64,000 nucleotides of DNA from NCBI RefSeq assembly GCF_036607905.1, contig NZ_CP144555.1:1550001-1614000 (forward strand), given 5' to 3'. Both the position numbers and the translations under genes were made by a program. The DNA comes from Streptomyces sp. SCSIO 75703. GTDB taxonomy: Bacteria; Actinomycetota; Actinomycetes; Streptomycetales; Streptomycetaceae. The notes under the pieces are model-generated. The model saw only the letters and a list, made by a program, of their open reading frames with translations. It was not told the DNA's origin and did not search any database. The stretch's first letter is position 1; the number at the start of each line of letters is the position of its first letter. Positions 17,118-26,781 of this stretch are shown here, piece after piece.

Positions 17118-17128
17118 GCGCGCCCGGA

Positions 17129-17833
17129 TCAATGACCGCCTGGTGGCGCGGGCCGGTAGCCCTGATCGGCGAGCCAGGCTCGAGCCCGGCCGTACTGCCG
17201 TTCCGCGGCGAACAACCAGTACCGCCGCAGCTGTGCCGGCGAGGTGGCCAGCATGTCCTTGAAACGGCGGAAGGATCCTGGGCCCTGGATCGCGATGCCG
17301 AGGAACCGGGCGAGGTCCCGGTCGTCGAGGGTGGAGATGAAGTCCTCCATGTCACGGTAGGCATCGCGTGACCCGGCGCACGGCACATGGAGCCACCGCT
17401 CGGTGCCTTCCGGTTCGTCCTCGTCCCATGACTCCTCGGTGTCCGCGAGGGCGGGCCGGCACTCGCCGGTGTCCAGGTCGATGCGGCCACCGCCCCAGGC
17501 CGGGTCGCCTTCGAGCAAACCGGAGAGTTCCTCCAGACCGACCGACAGCGGCCTCAGCACCATGACGGCACCGCCGCCCACCGTGTCGAGTTGTTCGGCG
17601 AGGACCTCGTCGCCGGGCCAGCCCCGTTCACGCAGGGTGGACGTGCACGCGCTCGCCGTCTCCCGGCCCCCGGGCACGCCCCGGAGGACGGCTGCGGTGA
17701 GTGCGTCTCCGCACTGCTGCAGCACGTCGGCGGGGTCATGCGTATGCAGCAGGGCGAGCAGGGAGGGGCCGTCCGCGGTGTGGCAGGCGGCGCGGAGCGC
17801 CTTCAACGCGTGGTCGGTCCATGCCTCGGTCAT
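17129..17833 (-). CDS. UPF0158 family protein
   Basis: A 234-residue protein. Its C-terminal half matches UPF0158: RIDLDTGE, RWLHVPCAGSRDAYRDMEDF, then GPGSFRRFKDML and YWLFAAERQYGRARAWLAD. The N-terminal ~90 residues are helical and would fit a repeat-like domain. ATG 17833 (MTEAWTDHALKAL) is chosen over a longer upstream frame. The family has no established function. It is divergent from the next gene with 52 bp between starts. Confidence 0.75.
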   Translation of the reverse strand: MTEAWTDHALKALRAACHTADGPSLLALLHTHDPADVLQQCGDALTAAVLRGVPGGRETASACTSTLRERGWPGDEVLAEQLDTVGGGAVMVLRPLSVGLEELSGLLEGDPAWGGGRIDLDTGECRPALADTEESWDEDEPEGTERWLHVPCAGSRDAYRDMEDFISTLDDRDLARFLGIAIQGPGSFRRFKDMLATSPAQLRRYWLFAAERQYGRARAWLADQGYRPAPPGGH

Positions 17834-17885
17834 GTCCGCGAGGCTATGCCGAGGCGCGCTGCGAACGCCATCGACACATCGCCGC

Positions 17886-18853
17886 ATGGTCGAGCGCTAC
17901 TTCGACGCGCACCTGTACGTCACCAACTGGGGCACCCACCCTCTGATGCTCCGCCTGCCCAGGCAGACCCTGGCTCTGCCCACGGTGAAGCCGTACTGCC
18001 TCGACCACCACGTCGACGCCTGGACCACCCGCACCCACCTCCTGCTCGCCCTCACCAGCGACGACGAAGGCTGCGACTGGGTCGAGGGTGCCGACGACTC
18101 CCTGGCCGCCCTCATCGGCGTCCGCGACGAACTCGCCACCGGCGACCTGCGCCCCCTCTACCTCGCCTGGCTCTCCGCGCTCGCCGCCTGGGGACTCGAG
18201 GACGACGAGGAGGAGTACCGGATCTGCCCGGAGCCGCCCGTTCCGGCCGGGCTCGGCGAACTGACCGCCCCGCAGCGCGCGCTCGCGGACTTCCTGCGCG
18301 TGGACGACGACCTGCTGACGGTCGCGGCCCAGGCCAGTCCCGCAGCGCCGGAGAAACCGGCCAGGCCCATGAAGAAGGTGCTCGCCCCGCTGATCGCCGC
18401 ACTGCCCCAGAAGGAGAAGGACGCTCTGCTGCTGCGGCTCGCCCTCGGCCCGGAAGCCAGGCTGCACACCGAACTCCTGCACCGCCTGCACGGTGCCGAC
18501 GCACCCACCACGGTTCCCGGGCAACGCTCCACCGCTCAACTCCTGGACGCCGCCCACACAGGGCGCGCCGAACGCCGGCAGCGCGCCGGACACGAACGGA
18601 TCGCCGCCCGCGCCCGGCGCCTGACCGCCCTCGCGAGCGAGGCCCGATCAGCCTGGCAGAGGATCGAGGCGCACATCGCCACCAAGAAGACCAGCGCCTA
18701 CGACCAGGCCGTCACCCTCTCGCGGAACTGCGCGACGCCTGCTCCCACACCGGGCAGGACACGGACTTCCGCCAGCGGCTGATCCGCCTTCGCGAGGACA
18801 ATCACCGCCGCCCCGGCCTCATCCACCGCCTCGACCGCCACGGCCTCCGATAG
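17886..18853 (+). pseudogene. Conserved hypothetical protein, frameshifted near its 3' end
   Basis: From ATG 17886 a ~280-residue frame begins MVERYFDAHLYVTNWGTHPL; it has an acidic centre and a basic, helical C-terminal part (ARARRLTALASEARSAW). Around 18715 the frame changes: the expected continuation AELRDACSHTGQDTDFRQRL to HRLDRHGLR is in a neighbouring frame and ends at 18853. A loss of two bases (or gain of one) at CCCTCTCGCGG explains it. I do not recognise a function. Confidence 0.5.
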
Positions 18854-19180
18854 GGCCCCTCCTGCCTGGCACCGATCGGGCCGAACCGCGCCCTCCCCAC
18901 CTCAGGGAGACAGCGTGAGCGCCGGAACACGCACGGCTCCGTGGAGCACGGTCACCGCGTCGTGGCTCCTCGCTGTCTCTTTCCGAGACAGTTGCCGCGT
19001 GGTTCGCAGCAGATCGTTCAGGCGCTTCTCCCCTCACCCCAGCCCCGCGCTCTGCAACCCGAAACCACCTGACACCCCATCAGAACGAGTGTCAAATGAG
19101 CGTCACGAGCGTCATTTCAGCGTCAAGATATCGCCCGTAACGCCCACATCGCACATAATGCGCACGGGCAAAGCCGCAGG
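18854..19180. other. Intergenic stretch with phased GCGTCA repeats
   Basis: No convincing gene. A GTG at 18915 has a good ribosome-binding site but its product is of odd composition. At 19090-19126 the hexamer (G/T)CGTCA occurs four times, spaced 11, 9 and 11 bp, next to the attachment-like repeat that starts at 19181. Confidence 0.45.
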
Positions 19181-19344
19181 TCAGGAGCCCTTCGCGACCG
19201 GCTCCAGGATCGCCACGCACTCGACATGGTGCGTCATCGGAAGGATGTCGGACTGAGCCGATCTCGGAAAGGACCAGGTCAGAGGCTATTTCTCGGCCGA
19301 CTGGCCTGCGTACGGGGCACGAAGCGTCAAACGAGCGTCATGAC
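19181..19344 (-). other. Attachment-site-like repeat, left copy (RNA methyltransferase 3' end)
   Basis: On the minus strand the last codons read DILPMTHHVECVAILEP and then VAKGS-stop, the C-terminus of a TrmA/RumA-type SAM-dependent RNA methyltransferase. Only ~22 codons are present. About 95 bp more continue with sequence shared with 48668-48834, ending in two GCGTCA hexamers 11 bp apart (19324 and 19335). Both copies point the same way. I infer an attR-like scar of an element that integrated into the 3' end of that gene. Confidence 0.55.
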
Positions 19345-19836
19345 CAACAGCCCACCCCTCGGTTCAGGCCAGGGCATGCTGCCAAGACCACGCCCTTGCA
19401 CAAACCCGCCCTCGTTCCCTCCGGACACGGTTCCCGCATCGCACCCCGCACCACTTCCTCCGGCCTCTGTACGTCCCGGCCGGCGTCCACCTCGGCACCG
19501 CCGGCCTCGTCCGCCGACCGACAGCGAGCCGCCGCTCTCGCCCGGGTGCACGTGGCGCGCCCCGAACCCTTCGACCTCCGACCTCAGCCCCGAGCCTGCC
19601 CAAGGCCGTATGCATCAATGAGTCCAGCGGGAGCCAGAACCCAAGGCGTGGTCGTCGTTCTCGTCCGGATGCTACTCAGGTTGAATCGGCGATGTTCGGT
19701 TCGTCGATCAGCCCGTCAAGGTCCAGACCGGTGGTCGGCAGACAGCCGGCGATCAGGTGCGGCCGGTACTGGATCCTCGTTCGTCCGACCGCCGCGTCGG
19801 CCCGCCACCTGCACCAGCGGCCGGGCCCCGCCCGTG
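19345..19836. other. Stretch between the repeat and the streptothricin cluster
   Basis: I see no gene here. On the minus strand a short piece, HLIAGCLPTTGLDLDGLIDE, ending in a stop near 19681, may be the tail of a lost gene, but I cannot place it. Confidence 0.3.
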
Positions 19837-21690
19837 CTACGGCCTCGCGTCCCCGCCGGGGTGGTGGGCCGTCCGCCAGGCGTGCCAGAGGGACGCATAG
19901 GTTCCGTTCGCGGTGAGGAGCTGGTGGTGGGTGCCGAGTTCGACGATCCGGCCGTGATCCATGACGACGATGCGGTCGGCCTCACGGACGGAGTCCAGGC
20001 GGTGCACGATGGAGATCACCGTACGGCCCTCGATGAGCGCCGCGAGCGAGCGCTCGATCCGGCGGGACGCGGTGGAATCTAGCAGGGCCGTGGCCTCGTC
20101 CAGGACCAGCGCGTACGGGTCTGACAACAGGAGGCGGGCCAGGGCTAGTTGCTGGGCGGCCGAGGGGGAGAGCCGGGCGGCGCCCGGGCCGATCTCGGTG
20201 TCGAGGCCGTCGGGCAGGGCGCGTGCCCAGTCCGTCAGCAGGACCGTCTCCAGCGCCTCCCACAGCCGCTCGTCCGGCGGCGCCTCCTCGCGGGCCAGGG
20301 TGAGGTTCTCCCGTACCGTGCCGGTGAACACGTGCTGCTCCTGGGTCACCAGGACGATCTCGCGACGCAGTTGGTCCACCGGCAGTGTGCTGATCTCGGC
20401 GCCGCCGACGCTCACCGTGCCGCGCGTCGGGTGGTGCACGCCGGCCAGGAGCTTGCCGAGGGTGGACTTGCCCGCCCCCGAGGCGCCGACCACGGCGAGG
20501 CGCTCGCCGTGGGCGATCTCCAGGTCGATGTCCGACAGGACCTCCCGGCCGGGCGCGTAGCCGAAGCCGACGCCCGCCATCCGGATGGTGTGCCCGTCGG
20601 TGGCCACGGCGGGGCGTGGCTCCTCTCTCGGCAGGCGGTCGGCGCCCAGGATGCGACGCAGCGCGGCATTCCCGATCTGCAGTTCGTCGGTCCAGGTCAG
20701 CAGGTCGTTCAGGGGTTCGCCGAGGGCCTGGACGTACAGTACGACGGCGGTCAGCTCGCCCAGGCCTACGGCACCGTCGCGGTAGGCGAGTCCGCCGATG
20801 AGCAGGGTCAGCGTCATCGGCACCATGGTGGCCAGGTCCAGGCTGGGGAACCAGATCGTCTGGAGCCAGGTGGTGCGCTGCCGTGTCCGTACCACCTCGT
20901 CCACCGCCCGGCCGTGGCGCCGGATCTGGCGTTCCCCGAGCCCGAGGGCCTCGACGGTGGCGGCGCCGCGCGCGGTCTCGTGCGTGACGGCGAGGACGTC
21001 GGCCTCCTGGGCGAGCAGGCGCTCGTACGCGCGGGTCGCGCGCGGCCGGTACCACCAGGTCGACAGGGCGGCGAACGGCACCCCGGCCACCAGTGCGAGG
21101 GCGAGCAGCGGTGAGGTCAGCAGGATCGCCGCGAGGGTGAACACGAGGGTGACGGCGGCCAGCGCGATCCGCGGGACGGCCTGCCGGATGCTCTCGTTGA
21201 GCCGGTCGGCGTCGACGGTGGCGCGGCTGAGGAGGTCGCCGGTGCCGACGCTCTCCACCTCCGACAGCGGCAGTCCGAGGACCCGGCTGACGAAGTTCTC
21301 TCGGGTGCGCGCCAGGACCCGCTCGCCCAGCAGGGCGGCCCGGGTGCGGGCGGCGCGGGCGAGCAGCGCGTGCGTCACGAGCACGGCGACGAAGGCCAGG
21401 GCAAGCAGGTCGACCCGGCCCGCAGTGGTGCCGTCCTTGACGGACTCGACCAGATGGCCCAGCAGCCGGGGTCCGACCAGGCTCGCCACGAGGGCGGCGG
21501 CGAACAGCCCGAAGGTGACGACCAGTCCGGGTGCCTCGCCGCGCAGGAACGCCCCGACCCAAGCCCGTACGTCGGCCCGGTCGGCCAGCGGCAGCCGCCC
21601 CGGGTGGCCGGGCGTGCGGTCGGACCCGGGGGCGGGCGGTGAGGCGGGGACCTCGGCGGTGGCGCGGGCCTGGGCGGGGGTCGTCGTCAC
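19837..21690 (-). CDS. ABC exporter half-transporter (streptothricin cluster), degenerate signature motif
   Basis: A 617-residue membrane-domain plus ATPase half-transporter of the bacterial exporter type. The six-helix domain covers about residues 50-330; the nucleotide-binding domain follows. Walker A GASGAGKST, Walker B ALVLDEATALLD and H-loop IVHR are intact. The signature is LSPSA instead of LSGGQ. GTG 21690 follows AGGAGGG and overlaps the end of the partner half-transporter gene. With that partner it should form a heterodimer with one working ATP site. It is the last gene of the leftward operon and probably exports streptothricin. Confidence 0.82.
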   Translation of the reverse strand: MTTTPAQARATAEVPASPPAPGSDRTPGHPGRLPLADRADVRAWVGAFLRGEAPGLVVTFGLFAAALVASLVGPRLLGHLVESVKDGTTAGRVDLLALAFVAVLVTHALLARAARTRAALLGERVLARTRENFVSRVLGLPLSEVESVGTGDLLSRATVDADRLNESIRQAVPRIALAAVTLVFTLAAILLTSPLLALALVAGVPFAALSTWWYRPRATRAYERLLAQEADVLAVTHETARGAATVEALGLGERQIRRHGRAVDEVVRTRQRTTWLQTIWFPSLDLATMVPMTLTLLIGGLAYRDGAVGLGELTAVVLYVQALGEPLNDLLTWTDELQIGNAALRRILGADRLPREEPRPAVATDGHTIRMAGVGFGYAPGREVLSDIDLEIAHGERLAVVGASGAGKSTLGKLLAGVHHPTRGTVSVGGAEISTLPVDQLRREIVLVTQEQHVFTGTVRENLTLAREEAPPDERLWEALETVLLTDWARALPDGLDTEIGPGAARLSPSAAQQLALARLLLSDPYALVLDEATALLDSTASRRIERSLAALIEGRTVISIVHRLDSVREADRIVVMDHGRIVELGTHHQLLTANGTYASLWHAWRTAHHPGGDARP

Positions 21691-23384
21691 GAGGGCCCTC
21701 CTGCGGAGCGGTCGGTGCTGCCGGGGACACGGGCGGGGCCGAGGCGGACCTCGCGGTCGGCGGCGCCGCGCCACAGCGGGCTGTCGCTGAACACGACGGT
21801 GGTGCGCCCCGCCCGCGCGGCGGCCACCCGCTCGACCACCCGGGCCTCGGTGTGGGCGTCGACGGAGGACGTCGGGTCCTCCAGCACCAGCACGTCGGGG
21901 GACGCGAGCAGGGCCCGCGCGAGGACCAGACGCTGGCGCTGGCCGCCCGACAGGGCCCGGCCGCCCTCGTCGAGGCGGGTGTCCGGTCCGGCGGGGAGGG
22001 CGTCGACCACGTCGACGGCGTCGGCGGTGAACAGCGCGCGCTCGAGGTCCCGCGGCGAGCGGTCGGACTCGGCGGTCAGCTCCTCCCGTACGGTGCCGCT
22101 GAACAGGGTGTCGGCGAGCCCGGACCGCAGTGTTCGCGCGCGCAGCGCGGCGGGGCCCACCCGGTCGAGCGGTACGCCGCCGAGCAGCACGGGCGGGGTG
22201 CCGTCGGCGCCGCGGGCGCCGGGGCGGGTGAGCCGGTCGGCGAGGTCGCCGACGCGTTCGGCGGGGGCGACGACCACGGTGAGCCTGCCGGCGTCGGCGG
22301 TGATGCCGGTGTGGGCGTCGGCCAGGGAGAGCGGCCCCGGCGGCAGCGGCTCGGGGTGCGCGGGCGGAATGGTCTCGGGGGTGAGCCGCAGCAGGGCGCA
22401 GACCCGGCTGGCGGCGACCTTGGCCAGGCTGAGCGTTTCGGCGGCCTCGGTGGCGGTGCTCACCGGGAGGGTGAGGAAGGCCGACGCGCCGTAGAAGGCG
22501 ACCAGTTCACCGGCGGTGATGGTGCCCCGCAGGGCGAGGCGGGCGCCGAACCACACGATGCCGACGGTGACGAGGCCGGGCAGGAAGACCCCGGCCGCCT
22601 GCAGCCACGCCTCCATGCGGCCGGCGGACTCGCCGGCCCGCCGGACCTCCTGGCTGGTGCGGCGGAAGCGTTCGGCGAAGCCGGCCTCGCCGCCGATGCC
22701 GCGCAGGATCCGCAGACCGGCGACGATGTCACCGGCCTGGGAGGTGGCGATGCCCATCTGCTCGCGCTGCGCCTCGTCGCGTTCCTGGAGGGGCCGCAGC
22801 AGCGGTCCGATGCCCAGGACGGCGGCCGGGACGCCAATGAGCACGGCCAGTCCGAGGACGGGCGAGGTGGCGGTGAGCGCCACGGCCACGAGCACGGCGG
22901 CGACCACCGCGCCGATGGTCCGGCCGACCACCTCGAAGGCGTTGCCGATGCTGTCGACGTCGGCCGCGGCGGAGGCGGCCACGTCGCCGGTGCGGGCCTT
23001 GCCGCGCAGGGTGGCGCCCAGCCGGACGACGTGCCGCATCAGGACGCGGTGGGTGTGGGACAGGGCGTGCGCCTCGGCGCCCACGGCGGCCTGGATGAGA
23101 CCGGCGCCGGCGAGGGCCTGGACGATGCCGAGGACGAGGGCGAGCAGCGCCCACAGGTAGGGGCCGGCCGCGTCGCCGCCCTGGCCGGCCGCGTCGATGG
23201 CCCGCCCGATGACGAGCGGCACCAGGGCGAGGGGGACCATCCAGAGGGTGCCCAGCGCGGCGCTCAGCAGCAGCGGGCCGGGCCGGATCCGCACCAGCCA
23301 CCACAGGTAGGCCCAGGGACCCCGCGCGTCCGCCTCGGGCAGGGCGGCGGGGGCCACGGAGGCGACGAAGAGGCGGTTGGTCAC
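21687..23384 (-). CDS. ABC exporter half-transporter (streptothricin cluster), lacking Walker A
   Basis: A 565-residue half-transporter. The membrane domain (about residues 30-310) has six hydrophobic helices. In the ATPase domain the Walker A lysine loop is missing (VVVAPAERVGDLAD where GxxGxGKS is expected). LSGGQRQRLVLARAL is intact. Walker B is VLVLEDPTSSVD, the usual DE order being reversed to ED. Its start overlaps the end of the adenylation gene. It pairs logically with the half-transporter at 19837-21690, whose defects are the opposite ones. Confidence 0.82.
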   Translation of the reverse strand: MTNRLFVASVAPAALPEADARGPWAYLWWLVRIRPGPLLLSAALGTLWMVPLALVPLVIGRAIDAAGQGGDAAGPYLWALLALVLGIVQALAGAGLIQAAVGAEAHALSHTHRVLMRHVVRLGATLRGKARTGDVAASAAADVDSIGNAFEVVGRTIGAVVAAVLVAVALTATSPVLGLAVLIGVPAAVLGIGPLLRPLQERDEAQREQMGIATSQAGDIVAGLRILRGIGGEAGFAERFRRTSQEVRRAGESAGRMEAWLQAAGVFLPGLVTVGIVWFGARLALRGTITAGELVAFYGASAFLTLPVSTATEAAETLSLAKVAASRVCALLRLTPETIPPAHPEPLPPGPLSLADAHTGITADAGRLTVVVAPAERVGDLADRLTRPGARGADGTPPVLLGGVPLDRVGPAALRARTLRSGLADTLFSGTVREELTAESDRSPRDLERALFTADAVDVVDALPAGPDTRLDEGGRALSGGQRQRLVLARALLASPDVLVLEDPTSSVDAHTEARVVERVAAARAGRTTVVFSDSPLWRGAADREVRLGPARVPGSTDRSAGGPS

Positions 23385-24913
23385 AGGTACCGGTCCCGGG
23401 TGGCCGCGCGGTCGATCTTGCCGGTGCGGGTGTGCGCCAGTTCGGGTACCGCCACGATCCGGTCGGGGACGAGGTGTTCGGGGAGCGTGGCGCGCAACCG
23501 CGCGCGCAGCGCGGCGGGTTCGGCGGTGGCGCCGCAGTCCCCCGGCGCGGTGCCGCCGGGCGTGAGGACCACGAAGGCGACGAGCGCGGTGTGCTCGCTC
23601 TTGGCGTGCGCGGCGGCGGCGACGGCGGTCACGCCGGGGAGCCGGCCGAGGGCCTCCTCAACGTCCAGCAGGTCCACCCAGTGACCGCGGATCTTGACCT
23701 GGTGGTCGGCGCGGCCGTGGAAGACGAGCGCGCCGTCGGCCCGTTCGTGGACGAGGTCGCCGGTGCGGTACCAGCGGGCGATGCCGTCGCCGAGATCCGC
23801 CTCGACGAAGCGGGCGGCCGTGCGGCCGGGGTCGTCGAGGTAGCCAGTGGCGAGCTGGGGACCGGCCACGAGCAGCTCGCCGGGGCCGCCCGGCGCGTCC
23901 GGGCGTGGCACCACGGCCTGCCGTACGGAAGGCAGCGGGTGGCCGATTGGCACGCCGTCAGGGAAGGCGGTCCCGGCGATCCGGGCCGGTGCGCCCGGGC
24001 CGGCGAGGACGGCACTGTGGGTGACGAGTGCGGTCTCGGTGGACCCGTAGGAGTTGAGGAGCCGCACCTGGTCGGCGCCGAGCCGGTGCCAGCGTTCGAG
24101 CATGTCGGGGCGGACGGCCTCGCCGCCGATGACGACGGTCTCGACGGTGTCGGGGAGTTTCCGGCCGGTCTCCAGCAGGTGGCCGGTGTAGATGTGCCAG
24201 TAGTCGACGGGCAGGTTGACGAGGGTGACCTCGTGGTCGGTGAGGACCCGGTCGAGGTCCGCCTCGGCGTCGCCGTCCAGCACGACGAGCCCGCCCGCCA
24301 GGAGCGGCGGCAGGATCTCCTCCAGGCTGGTGTCGCCGTCGGCGCGGGTGAAGTTGAGGGACACTGTGTCCGTGCCGACCTCGTACAGCTCGCCCAGCGG
24401 CGGCAGTACGGCGTGCAGCGCCCGGTGCGGCACGGCCACGGCCTTGGGGGCGCCGGTGGAGCCGGAGGTGAACAGCGCGTAGGCGAGGTCGTCGGCCTGG
24501 ACAGGTCTGCCGCCGCCCTGGACGGGGGCGTAGGAAGGCCCCCAGTGGGGGCGCAGGACACGGTCGACGGCGGGCGGCCGGTCGGTCTCCGCGGTGGCGA
24601 CCGCCTCCCGGCAGCCGAGGGCGCGCAGCATCTCGCCGGTGTGGCCGGCCGGGCCGTCGGGTACCGCCACATAGCCGCGGCCAGCCGCGAGCGTGCCGAG
24701 GATCGCGGCGATGTCGCGGACGCTGTGGTGGACGGGGAGAGCCACGGGCGGGTGCGGCCCGGGCGCACGGGTGGCGACCAGGTCGGCCACCGCGCCTGCC
24801 CAGCACGCGAGTTGGCCGTATCTGACGGTCAAGCCGTTGTCGATGACGGCAGGCCGGCCGGGGTCGGAGCGGGCGAGGGCGAAGAAGGGGTCGAGCACGC
24901 TGGGGAGGGTCAT
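23381..24913 (-). CDS. Stand-alone adenylation protein for beta-lysine (ORF19/NpsA-like)
   Basis: A 510-residue stand-alone NRPS adenylation protein. Core motifs: LFTSGSTGAPKAVAVPHRAL (A3), NSYGSTETALV (A5), YRTGDL (A7), HQVKIRGHWVDLLDVEEAL (A8) and TRTGKIDRAA (A10) with the catalytic Lys. ATG 24913 follows AGAAGG. No carrier domain is attached. In streptothricin biosynthesis two stand-alone A proteins are known: ORF5, which loads beta-lysine, and ORF19, which also forms the amide bonds of the chain. This gene lies next to the thiolation-condensation protein, so ORF19 is the better match by position; sequence comparison would settle it. Confidence 0.82.
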   Translation of the reverse strand: MTLPSVLDPFFALARSDPGRPAVIDNGLTVRYGQLACWAGAVADLVATRAPGPHPPVALPVHHSVRDIAAILGTLAAGRGYVAVPDGPAGHTGEMLRALGCREAVATAETDRPPAVDRVLRPHWGPSYAPVQGGGRPVQADDLAYALFTSGSTGAPKAVAVPHRALHAVLPPLGELYEVGTDTVSLNFTRADGDTSLEEILPPLLAGGLVVLDGDAEADLDRVLTDHEVTLVNLPVDYWHIYTGHLLETGRKLPDTVETVVIGGEAVRPDMLERWHRLGADQVRLLNSYGSTETALVTHSAVLAGPGAPARIAGTAFPDGVPIGHPLPSVRQAVVPRPDAPGGPGELLVAGPQLATGYLDDPGRTAARFVEADLGDGIARWYRTGDLVHERADGALVFHGRADHQVKIRGHWVDLLDVEEALGRLPGVTAVAAAAHAKSEHTALVAFVVLTPGGTAPGDCGATAEPAALRARLRATLPEHLVPDRIVAVPELAHTRTGKIDRAATRDRYL

Positions 24914-24948
24914 GGCGGGGTGCCTTCTGTTGTCCGTCCGTGAGCTGT

Positions 24949-26781
24949 TCAACTGCCGCGGGTCCCGTCCGCGCCGGGGGGTGTCGTGCCAGGGGCCGGG
25001 GTGGTGAGGAGGCTTGTGAGGGCGGCTCGGTGCCGGGCGGCGAGGGCGCGTACGGTCGCCTCGTCATGGAGGGCGGTGGAGTACCACCACTCGACACGCA
25101 GCACCTGGTCGTCGGTCGTGGCGATCACCTCGATGAGATGGGGCCGCGTCCAGTGCGGGGCGGTGATGTCGCCGACTGGCTCGGGCGCCACGTCCGGCAG
25201 CACGCTGCCCAGCGGCAGGGCGTCCGCGTCGTCGCCCTCGAAGTCGTACGAGATGTCGCTGGGCGGGGCGGCGCGCAGGGCGGCCGCGATGCGCGGCCGG
25301 CCGTGGCGGCTGAGCGCGCCGTGTCCCACTCCCCCGCCGGGCAGGGCCGCGAGGTGGCCGACGGTCCGGGCCAGCCGTTCGGCGGCGGTGCCGGGGGACA
25401 GGTCCAGGCGGACGGGCACGGTCGTGGTGAACCAGCCGGTGGTGCGGGCCAGATGGGTACCGGCGACGGCCTCCTCGCGCCCGTGCCGCAGGATGTCCAC
25501 CCGCACCGCCGGCTCGTCGAGCCACCCGGCCAGCACCTCGCCCAGGGCCTGCAGGACCAGGTCGCCGGGGTGGGCGCGGTGGGCGCGGGCCGCCGCGCGG
25601 AGACGGCCGGTCAGCTCCGCCGGGAACTCCTCGTGGTGCGTCGTGGCGGTGTGCGCGGTGTTCGCGGCCCGCGGATCGGCGGTGGCGTGGTCCAGCGGGA
25701 TCGTCGCGGGGGTGTGGACCACCTCCGTCCACCACTCGGCCTCAGCCTCGGCCCGCTCGGTGCGGGCGTGCGCGGCGAGCGCGCGGGCCCATTCGGGGTA
25801 CGGGGTGCCCTCCGCGCAGCGGACGTCGCGGCGGTCGGCTTCGAGAGCCGTGTACAGCTCCTCCAGGTCCTCCAGGAGGACCGACCAGGAGACCATGTCG
25901 AACGCGATCTGGTGGACGATGATCAGCAGTCTCCCCGCGCGGGCCGGACCAGCGTCGAACCGGACGAACCGGGCCACGGGCCCGTTCAGCGGGTCCAGCG
26001 AACACTGTTCAACCGCGCACCGCAGGGTGACCGCGGCGGGCAGGTCGCGGTCGGCGAGTTCGGAGATGTCGACCGTGTCCAGCATTGGGCCGAGGGCCGC
26101 GCCGGGCGGGCCGTCTATGTCGACGGCCCGCACCTGCTGCCGGGGCCGCCGGGCCGGGCGGGCCTCGACGGCCAGGCGCAGCGAGACGTGTCCGGCCACC
26201 AGGCGGCGGACGGCCTCGGCGAACAGTTCGCCGTCGAGGCCCGGCCGGGTGGTGAAGAGCATGGCCTGGTTCCAGTGGCCCCGGTCGCCGGTCTGCTCCT
26301 CCCACGCCTGCTCCTGCATGGGGGTGAGCACGACCGGGCCGTGACCGGCGCCGGGCGGCGCGGCTTCGGGGGGACGGCGCCGCTGCGCGCGTTCGGCGAC
26401 CAGCGCGGCCAGCCGGACCGTGGTCATCTCCGGTACGGCCAGCTCCCGCAACTGCACCCGGACACCGAAGGCGGCCTCGACACGACGGGCGGTACGGATC
26501 AGGTCGAGGGAGTCCACGCCCAGGTCCGACAGCGGAGCCGACAGATCGGCCTCCGGCGCCAGCACGGTATCGGCGAGCCAGGCATCGAGCCGGGCCCGGA
26601 TCTCCCCGACGGTCGGGACGGGCGGACCGCCCGTGGGCTCCGCCGGGGTACCGGCGTTCGCGACGGAGGTCGTGGGGGCTTCCGCGGCGGAGGTCGTGGC
26701 AGGGGCCGTGACCGCTTCCGTGCCTGGGCCCGAGGCGGGGTCCGGGGTGGGGTTCTGGGGGGAGCGGGTCGGGGCGCTCAC
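24949..26781 (-). CDS. Thiolation-condensation NRPS protein (ORF18/NpsB-like)
   Basis: A 610-residue protein: a Pro/Thr-rich leader of ~50 residues, a carrier domain with the phosphopantetheine Ser in SDLGVDSLDL (about residue 85), then a condensation/epimerization-superfamily domain from PMQEQAWEEQ to the C-terminus. The HHxxxDG motif is HQIAFDM, and the domain has E-domain-like features (TTGWFTTTVPV, ISYDFEG). Known streptothricin ORF18 (T-C) carries the beta-lysine oligopeptide and its C domain transfers it to the streptothrisamine-type acceptor. GTG 26781 overlaps the carbamoyltransferase stop by 4 bp. Confidence 0.8.
   Translation of the reverse strand: MSAPTRSPQNPTPDPASGPGTEAVTAPATTSAAEAPTTSVANAGTPAEPTGGPPVPTVGEIRARLDAWLADTVLAPEADLSAPLSDLGVDSLDLIRTARRVEAAFGVRVQLRELAVPEMTTVRLAALVAERAQRRRPPEAAPPGAGHGPVVLTPMQEQAWEEQTGDRGHWNQAMLFTTRPGLDGELFAEAVRRLVAGHVSLRLAVEARPARRPRQQVRAVDIDGPPGAALGPMLDTVDISELADRDLPAAVTLRCAVEQCSLDPLNGPVARFVRFDAGPARAGRLLIIVHQIAFDMVSWSVLLEDLEELYTALEADRRDVRCAEGTPYPEWARALAAHARTERAEAEAEWWTEVVHTPATIPLDHATADPRAANTAHTATTHHEEFPAELTGRLRAAARAHRAHPGDLVLQALGEVLAGWLDEPAVRVDILRHGREEAVAGTHLARTTGWFTTTVPVRLDLSPGTAAERLARTVGHLAALPGGGVGHGALSRHGRPRIAAALRAAPPSDISYDFEGDDADALPLGSVLPDVAPEPVGDITAPHWTRPHLIEVIATTDDQVLRVEWWYSTALHDEATVRALAARHRAALTSLLTTPAPGTTPPGADGTRGS

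Noticed and set aside
18915..19256. Small protein gene with a good ribosome-binding site
   Set aside because: The product has unusual composition, no recognisable motif, and its 3' half runs antisense through the methyltransferase 3' end.
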